Shown: piece after piece, positions 58,851 through 64,000 of the stretch | Layout: every line of letters starts with the position of its first letter | Numbering within the stretch: the stretch's first letter is position 1 | DNA from: Bartonella kosoyi | GTDB lineage: Bacteria; Pseudomonadota; Alphaproteobacteria; Rhizobiales; Rhizobiaceae | Length of the DNA stretch: 64,000 nucleotides | Reading direction: 5' to 3' | Assembly (NCBI RefSeq): GCF_003606325.2 | Contig: NZ_CP031843.2 | Coordinates: 124,001 to 188,000 of the forward strand | Position numbers and translations under genes: made by a program | The notes under the pieces: model-generated | Told to the model about the DNA's origin: nothing | The model's database searches: none | What the model saw: the letters and a program-made list of their open reading frames with translations, nothing else

Positions 58851-60695
58851 TTAATAGACTCGTTTTTTAGGTGCAATGCGCTTTAAATCGATTCCTCCAT
58901 CAGCTTCAGATGTTAATGGGTCCACATGGACAGGTCGATATGATAACGTCACCTTACCTTCTTTTGACAAATGTGAAAGCGTATGTTTTCGCCAATTTTT
59001 ATCATCACGCTCTGGATAATCTTCACGGGCGTGAGCGCCACGGCTTTCTAAACGTGCTGCCGCAGAATGAACCGTCATGATAGCATTTGCCATGAGATTT
59101 TGAAGCTCTAATGTTTCAACCAAATCAGAATTCCATATCATGGAACGATCTGTGACTTTAAGGTCAGACAATTCCTCCCAGATTTTATTCATCCGTTGGC
59201 ATCCCTGTTGCAAAGAATCTTCTGTACGGAAGACTGCTGCATCTTCTTGCATGGTGCGTTGCATTTTTTCACGCAATAGAGCTGTTGGTATGGCTCCTTG
59301 TGCAAAACGCAAACGATCAAAACGCGCCATAATTTCGTCAACCGCTTCTTCATTCAAAGGTGGAACTTCAGCGTTTCGATCAATCACTTCACCCGCACGA
59401 ATAGCAGCAGCACGCCCAAACACCACAAGATCAATCAATGAATTTGATCCCAAGCGGTTAGCACCATGAACAGAAGCGCATCCCGCTTCACCCACTGCCA
59501 TTAGCCCTGGTTGAATACGATCAGGCGAATCAGCTGTTGGATTGAGAACTTCTCCGTAGTAGTTGGTAGGAATCCCGCCCATATTATAATGAACCGTTGG
59601 CAAGATGGGGATCGGTTCTTTTGTGACATCCACCCCTGCAAAGATTCGGGCGGATTCAGAAATCCCTGGTAAACGCTCGTGTAAGATTGCAGGATCAATA
59701 TGATTGAGAACCAAATGAATATGATCCTTCTTAGGTCCAACGCCACGCCCTTCACGAATTTCCAGCGTGATACAACGTGAAACCAAATCGCGTGAAGCTA
59801 AATCCTTAAAGGAAGGCGCATAGCGCTCCATAAAGCGTTCACCTTCAGAATTGATTAAATAGCCCCCTTCCCCACGAGCACCCTCTGTAATGAGACAACC
59901 AGAACCATAAATGCCTGTAGGATGGAATTGCACAAATTCCATATCCTGAAGGGGTAATCCAGCCCGTGTGATCATTCCACCCCCATCACCCGTACAGGTA
60001 TGCGCCGATGTTGCAGAAAAATAAGCACGTCCATAACCACCAGTTGCAAGAACAACCATCTTAGCAGAAAAACGGTGTATTGTACCATCATCGAGATTCC
60101 ACGCCACAACCCCGGTACAAACCCCATCGGTCATGATAAGATCGAGTGCAAAATATTCAATAAAAAATTGCGCATTATGTTTTAAGCTTTGTCCATAAAG
60201 CGTATGCAAAATGGCATGGCCTGTACGATCTGCTGCAGCACAAGTCCGTTGAACAGGTGGCCCCTCACCAAATTGTGTCGTATGTCCACCAAAGGGACGT
60301 TGATAAATTTTGCCTTCTTGCGTTCGGGAAAAAGGAACGCCATAATGTTCTAATTCATATACAGCAGCAGGGGCATTACGCACCAAATATTCCATTGCAT
60401 CGGTATCACCCAACCAATCAGAGCCTTTCACGGTATCATATAAATGCCACTGCCAATTGTCAGGTCCCATATTTGAAAGCGATGCGGCAATTCCCCCTTG
60501 TGCTGCAACCGTGTGTGAGCGCGTTGGAAAAACCTTCGTGATACAAGCTGTTTTTAATCCTTGTTCTGCCATACCCAGTGTTGCACGTAATCCTGCACCA
60601 CCTGCCCCAACAACAACAACATCAAATTTATGATCTACAGTGTGATAAGGGGCGTTACCTGCTTTAGCGCCCAAAGATGATCTTGTACCCGCCAT
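58851..60695 (-). CDS. sdhA: Succinate dehydrogenase flavoprotein subunit
   Basis: Oxidises succinate to fumarate using covalently bound FAD. The 614-residue protein has the dinucleotide-binding [32 protein letters not shown] with the FAD-linking His, HPTGIYGSG and the catalytic region near residues 290-300 (LASRDLVSR). The C-terminal REDYPERDD is also typical. It starts 6 bp after sdhD. Confidence 0.97.
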   Translation of the reverse strand: MAGTRSSLGAKAGNAPYHTVDHKFDVVVVGAGGAGLRATLGMAEQGLKTACITKVFPTRSHTVAAQGGIAASLSNMGPDNWQWHLYDTVKGSDWLGDTDAMEYLVRNAPAAVYELEHYGVPFSRTQEGKIYQRPFGGHTTQFGEGPPVQRTCAAADRTGHAILHTLYGQSLKHNAQFFIEYFALDLIMTDGVCTGVVAWNLDDGTIHRFSAKMVVLATGGYGRAYFSATSAHTCTGDGGGMITRAGLPLQDMEFVQFHPTGIYGSGCLITEGARGEGGYLINSEGERFMERYAPSFKDLASRDLVSRCITLEIREGRGVGPKKDHIHLVLNHIDPAILHERLPGISESARIFAGVDVTKEPIPILPTVHYNMGGIPTNYYGEVLNPTADSPDRIQPGLMAVGEAGCASVHGANRLGSNSLIDLVVFGRAAAIRAGEVIDRNAEVPPLNEEAVDEIMARFDRLRFAQGAIPTALLREKMQRTMQEDAAVFRTEDSLQQGCQRMNKIWEELSDLKVTDRSMIWNSDLVETLELQNLMANAIMTVHSAAARLESRGAHAREDYPERDDKNWRKHTLSHLSKEGKVTLSYRPVHVDPLTSEADGGIDLKRIAPKKRVY

Positions 60696-60701
60696 ATTTG
60701 T

Positions 60702-61088
60702 TTAACCCCCTAATGCAATTTTTAAAAGAGAAAAAATAATGACACCGCCCATGAAAAAACAAAATAAAATATTTAATGTTAAAAAGAATAACCGGAAACC
60801 TTCGCGTGGAATATAATCTTCAATCACCACCTGCATAGTAAGTTTCATGTGATAAAGAACTGAAAGAGTCATCAATCCCATCAAAATAGCAACAATAGGA
60901 TGTGCAAGCCTTGCACGCACAACACTATAGTCCTTGCCCACAAGCGAAAGAATAAGAACAATCAAAAAGATTAAAAGCGGTAGATTGATAAACCCTGTCA
61001 AACGTTCTCGCCAAAAATGCTCTGTTCCTTCATGCGCACTCCCCCGCCCCCGTACTTTTCCAAGTTCCGTTCGAAAATCTTTTTTCAT
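60702..61088 (-). CDS. sdhD: Succinate dehydrogenase membrane anchor subunit
   Basis: About 128 residues with three membrane helices, anchoring SdhAB and contributing to heme and quinone binding. Typical alphaproteobacterial start RTELGKVRGRGSAHEGTEHF, then helices near 36-54, 66-84 and 100-122. I chose the ATG at 61088; a GTG four codons upstream (61100) would start just past the sdhC stop and is also possible. Confidence 0.9.
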   Translation of the reverse strand: MKKDFRTELGKVRGRGSAHEGTEHFWRERLTGFINLPLLIFLIVLILSLVGKDYSVVRARLAHPIVAILMGLMTLSVLYHMKLTMQVVIEDYIPREGFRLFFLTLNILFCFFMGGVIIFSLLKIALGG

Positions 61089-61106
61089 GGCTCTTTTCAC
61101 CCCCAG

Positions 61107-61508
61107 CTACACAACGGTATATCCAATAATCCAAATTGCAAAAGTAACAATAAGAGAAATAAACACTGTTGCCCAAGCAGTAACTGTTGCCTTTTCTTTT
61201 TCTAAAAGGCAAGGCTTCAGATCCCACACAATGTGGCGAAGTCCCCCAACCATATGATGAACTCCTGCCAAAGTATAAAGAAACAAAATACACAATCCAA
61301 ACCAAGAACTATAAATGTCGTGAACTGTTCTAAATGCCTCCTCGCCACAGGCAATAGCAATTAACCAAACAGCAAAAAAAACCGTTCCAACATAAAGGGC
61401 CATACCCGTAATGCGGTGTGCAATAGACATGGCCATAGTAATTGTCCAACGATAAATACTGATATGAGGGGAACGAGGGCGCTCTTTTATCCTAGTTGTC
61501 TCTGTCAT
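61107..61508 (-). CDS. sdhC: Succinate dehydrogenase cytochrome b556 subunit
   Basis: A 133-residue three-helix subunit starting with RPRSPHISIYRWTITMAMS, followed by the quinone-site SIAHRITG and the heme-ligand helix AGVHHMVGGLRHIVWD. It is the first gene of sdhCDAB, transcribed leftward; the promoter should lie between 61509 and about 61700. Confidence 0.94.
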   Translation of the reverse strand: MTETTRIKERPRSPHISIYRWTITMAMSIAHRITGMALYVGTVFFAVWLIAIACGEEAFRTVHDIYSSWFGLCILFLYTLAGVHHMVGGLRHIVWDLKPCLLEKEKATVTAWATVFISLIVTFAIWIIGYTVV

Positions 61509-61994
61509 AAAATATCCTGACCTGGTTTTTGCAACCGCAATGAACGAGAAGGTTCACACAAAATGACCAAATATACTCTCTCGTTTTTACTTGTTTGGCA
61601 TCTCAAGATACCGATTACAGGTCGGTTGTCTCAAATAACGGATTAAAGGTCACGCATAAAAAGAACCGATTACTCCACGGATATGATCCGCAAAACTTGC
61701 CTTAATCTAATACACTTTTATCTTAACGTCAAAGGCCTAACATCTTTTATCAAATATAAACAGACATTTTTCAAACTATACTTACTCCGTTTGAGTATCC
61801 ACGACATGTGCAATGATACCCTGCACTTCACCCATTTATGTAAGAATAAAAAAGAGACAAAATTTGGATAGGTTAAACATTTTTATGTCCCCTCCCAGCC
61901 TTTTACAAGCCTTTTAAATGACAAAGCGAATCATAAAAGACACAAAGAAGCGGCATAAAAGCCGCTTTTGCATAAAGTTTAACCGATATAATTT
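61509..61994. other. Intergenic region between sdhC and rplS
   Basis: About 490 bp. It contains the rplS terminator at its right end and presumably the sdh promoter near its left end. The plus-strand frame at 61683-61871 has no protein-like features and is not called. Confidence 0.6.
61945..61970 (-). terminator. Rho-independent terminator of rplS
   Basis: A 7-bp stem AAGCGGC / GCCGCTT with a 6-nt loop and T-rich flanks, about 25 bp after the rplS stop. On the minus strand the stem is followed by CTTTGTG, so the T-run is modest. Confidence 0.7.
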
Positions 61995-62435
61995 TTACTC
62001 AGCAACGTGCGTTTCAACATCTGTACTTACGGGGGGTGTTACTACTTTCTCAACACCCTTTTCATCTTTTTTTCGATAATCTCTCTTTTCAGCAATACGG
62101 GCAGCTTTACCTCTCAAACCACGAAGATAATAGAGTTTTGCCCGACGCACTTTACCACGACGCACCAGCTCAACAGCTTCAATCAAAGGAGAATAAACAG
62201 GAAATACCCGTTCCACTCCTTCGCCATAAGAAATCTTGCGGACTGTAAAAGTCTCATTCAACCCGCCGCCTGAACGCGCAATACAAACCCCTTCATAAGC
62301 CTGAACACGTGTCCGCGTACCTTCCGTCACACGCACCATAACACGGACTGTATCTCCTGGTTTAAAGGCTGGAAATTGACGTTTTTCTTCAATTTTTGCA
62401 CATTGTTCAGCTTCAAGCTGTGCGATAATATTCAT
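61995..62435 (-). CDS. rplS: 50S ribosomal protein L19
   Basis: Ribosomal protein at the 30S-50S interface. It is 146 residues from the ATG at 62435 (AAGGA 7-8 bp upstream); an in-frame ATG five codons upstream is less likely. The L19 core [58 protein letters not shown] is complete. The C-terminus is extended by about 25 residues (Lys/Glu then Thr/Val-rich), as seen in rhizobial L19. Downstream of trmD, as usual. Confidence 0.96.
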   Translation of the reverse strand: MNIIAQLEAEQCAKIEEKRQFPAFKPGDTVRVMVRVTEGTRTRVQAYEGVCIARSGGGLNETFTVRKISYGEGVERVFPVYSPLIEAVELVRRGKVRRAKLYYLRGLRGKAARIAEKRDYRKKDEKGVEKVVTPPVSTDVETHVAE

Positions 62436-62645
62436 TTTTTTATCCTTCATGTTCTTTATCGAACAGTCAGAGCGCTCAACTCTTACCCAAAAAGCCTTGT
62501 TCTACGAAAAGATGCTCTTTAGGCTATGCCTTATTACAGGAGCGAATACACCATTCCTTCATTTTACTTTTGGAACTATAGAAAACCTTTTATTCAAAAT
62601 TCTCTCAAAAAGAGAGCCATGCAATACACCACCTTATCCTATGAA

Positions 62646-63344
62646 TCAAGTTTTCTGACGATTTTTATCATAACGCGCATAAAGATCAGGGCGGCGTTGA
62701 CGTGTTAACAATTCGGCTTGGCTTTGACGCCAATCTGCAATCGCCTTATGATGACCTGAGGTTAACACGGGCGGAATCTCTCGTCCTTCGAAAAGAGAAG
62801 GGCGCGTGTATTGGGGATGTTCCAGCAAACCATTTTCAAAACTTTCACACTTTGCAGAAGCTTTATTTCCCATCACGCCAGGGAGAAGACGGATAATAGC
62901 ATCTAAGATAACCAGTGCGGCAGTTTCACCGCCTGAAAGAATATAATCACCAATAGAAACTTCTTCTAATTCCCGTGCTTCTATAACTCGCTCATCAACG
63001 CCTTCAAACCGTCCACAAACCAATGTTACGCCCGAATCACCAGCCAAACGACGCGCATAAGCTTGATCAAAAGGGCGCCCACGTGGACTCATCAATAATC
63101 TTGGCGAATCCTGTGGACAATGATCAAGCGCAGCTGCTAATACATCCGCCCGCATCACCATACCAGCCCCCCCACCAGCGGGTGTATCATCAACGCTATG
63201 GTGTTTATCCAAAGCAAAATCTCTAATCTGCACTGTCTCCAGAGACCAAATTCCGCGTTCTAAAGCTTGCCCTGCTAAAGAATACCCTAAAAAACCAGGA
63301 AACATTTCAGGATAAAGAGTTAAAACGCGCGCCTGAAACTTCAT
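62646..63344 (-). CDS. trmD: tRNA (guanine-37-N1)-methyltransferase
   Basis: SPOUT-family enzyme methylating G37 of tRNAs reading CNN codons, using SAM, which prevents frameshifting. The 232-residue protein starts with [17 protein letters not shown]. It has the [14 protein letters not shown] loop, [10 protein letters not shown] and the knot region [13 protein letters not shown], with GHHKAI at the C-terminal linker. All expected motifs are present. It is separated from rplS by about 210 bp, more than usual. Confidence 0.97.
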   Translation of the reverse strand: MKFQARVLTLYPEMFPGFLGYSLAGQALERGIWSLETVQIRDFALDKHHSVDDTPAGGGAGMVMRADVLAAALDHCPQDSPRLLMSPRGRPFDQAYARRLAGDSGVTLVCGRFEGVDERVIEARELEEVSIGDYILSGGETAALVILDAIIRLLPGVMGNKASAKCESFENGLLEHPQYTRPSLFEGREIPPVLTSGHHKAIADWRQSQAELLTRQRRPDLYARYDKNRQKT

Positions 63345-63646
63345 TTTTATTTTTTCATCCTCATTTTCTTAAACAGACTTTTAGCAAAAATAGCACAAAC
63401 CAATTCCATATAACGCTATAGCGTTAATTGGAATCTTCTTAACCTGCGACCTATTCAATAGGGTCCTTTTCATACTTAAACTTTCAAAAAAGACTCTAAA
63501 AATTCAGAAATATTTCAAGATAAAATGCTTACAATATCTGCTCAAAAGTATTCTCTTAATCTTTGCATACTTTTCACTTTTTATTGACAAAATTCGCCAA
63601 TTATTTTTTACTCTCATCTTTATTTTCTTAGATTCAAGCCATTTCG
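63345..63646. other. Intergenic region between rimM and trmD
   Basis: About 300 bp, AT-rich, containing the inverted repeat at 63403-63434. No gene seen. In many bacteria rimM and trmD are adjacent, so this spacer is unusually long. Confidence 0.6.
63403..63434. repeat. 32-bp near-perfect inverted repeat between rimM and trmD
   Basis: The centre TAACGCTATAGCGTTA (63411-63426) is a perfect 16-bp palindrome. The flanks ATTCCA / TGGAAT extend it, with a 2-bp mismatch on each side. There is no loop in the DNA and no adjacent T-run. It could be a protein-binding palindrome or a transcript-processing or terminating hairpin. Confidence 0.7.
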
Positions 63647-64000
63647 TTACTGATCATTTTCTCTCTCACTGCTCAGGCCAGCCGCCATGGGATCAACAAT
63701 AAGAAAACCAGAATCCATACAAATTTCTGGTACCGCCACCTTACTAAAAGGAATAAGTACTCTTTTACCTATATTCAAACGTATTTCAAGCAAATCACCA
63801 GCTCCAAAATTATAAAAACCACACACTTCGCCTAAGATTTTCCCCCCATATTCTTGAACACACAACCCTATTAAATCAACTTGATAAAACTCATCATCCT
63901 CTAAATCATCAATCAATTGATCACGCATCACATAAAGATGAATCCCTTTTAAAGACTCAGCAGCATCACGATTTTCTACCCCTTTAAAACGGACAATCGC
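63647..64000 (-). CDS. rimM: Ribosome maturation factor RimM (N-terminus outside window)
   Basis: 16S rRNA-processing factor assisting 30S head assembly. The visible 117 residues run to the window edge. They include the end of the N-terminal domain (GVENRDAAESLKGIHLYV) and the PRC-barrel with DEFYQVDLIGLCVQ, LGEVCGFYNFGAGDLLEI and the C-terminal MDSGFLIVDPM. It is upstream of trmD and rplS in the standard rimM-trmD-rplS order. Confidence 0.93.
   Translation of the reverse strand, partial: AIVRFKGVENRDAAESLKGIHLYVMRDQLIDDLEDDEFYQVDLIGLCVQEYGGKILGEVCGFYNFGAGDLLEIRLNIGKRVLIPFSKVAVPEICMDSGFLIVDPMAAGLSSERENDQ

Overview
This window looks like a chromosomal segment of a Bartonella species, probably of the rodent-associated lineage with an amplified trw locus. 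It is AT-rich, has rhizobial housekeeping clusters (ftsK/lolA/xthA, ftsE-ftsX-DUF218, rimM-trmD-rplS, sdhCDAB), and carries an R388-type trw type IV secretion locus with tandem copies of trwL and of the trwI/trwH/trwJ module. This is the locus known in Bartonella for host-specific erythrocyte adhesion. Assignments come from reading the translated sequence, not from database searches.

Layout. 1-3.4 kb: leuS (minus, C-terminus off the window) and, divergently, a YggS-type PLP homeostasis gene. 3.4-5.5 kb: accessory DNA with a frameshifted glycine-rich bacteriocin-like ORF followed by three paralogous small membrane ORFs. 5.8-10.5 kb: acs, then ftsE-ftsX-DUF218. 11.8-16.8 kb: a one-gene Type ISP-like restriction-modification enzyme. 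17.1 kb: a small membrane protein. 18-22.7 kb: a tripartite efflux operon (outer-membrane factor, macA, macB). 22.7-28.6 kb: xthA, lolA and ftsK, with 1.9 kb of decayed integrase DNA between lolA and ftsK. 29.4 kb: a UbiH-type monooxygenase gene preceded by three repeated mini-ORFs. 32.6-56.6 kb: the trw island, in the order H-NS-like regulator (divergent), unknown ORF, TrwN/VirB1-like protein, small ORF, five trwL copies plus one divergent trwL, trwM, trwK, trwJ1, five amplified trwI-(trwH)-trwJ units, a sixth trwI with trwH4, then trwG-F-E-D and a strong terminator. 58-61.5 kb: sdhCDAB. 62-64 kb: rplS, trmD and partial rimM.

Working together: TrwK and TrwD are the ATPases. TrwM, TrwI, TrwG, TrwF, TrwE and TrwH build the envelope-spanning channel. 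TrwL (pilin) and TrwJ (minor pilin/adhesin) are the surface-exposed subunits. The amplified modules vary in TrwJ while keeping TrwI nearly constant, as expected if the array supplies adhesin variants on a conserved platform. No TrwB-type coupling protein or relaxase lies in the window.

Decay and mobility: remnants of a tyrosine-integrase gene family and its upstream region recur in gene-poor gaps (about 10.8-11.8, 24.5-26.1, 30.8, 32 and 57.1 kb), often beside accessory genes. Between lolA and ftsK they are bracketed by the intact ftsK 3' end and a decayed second copy of it, which looks like a fossil integration site. I saw no rRNA, tRNA, CRISPR array or intact insertion sequence.
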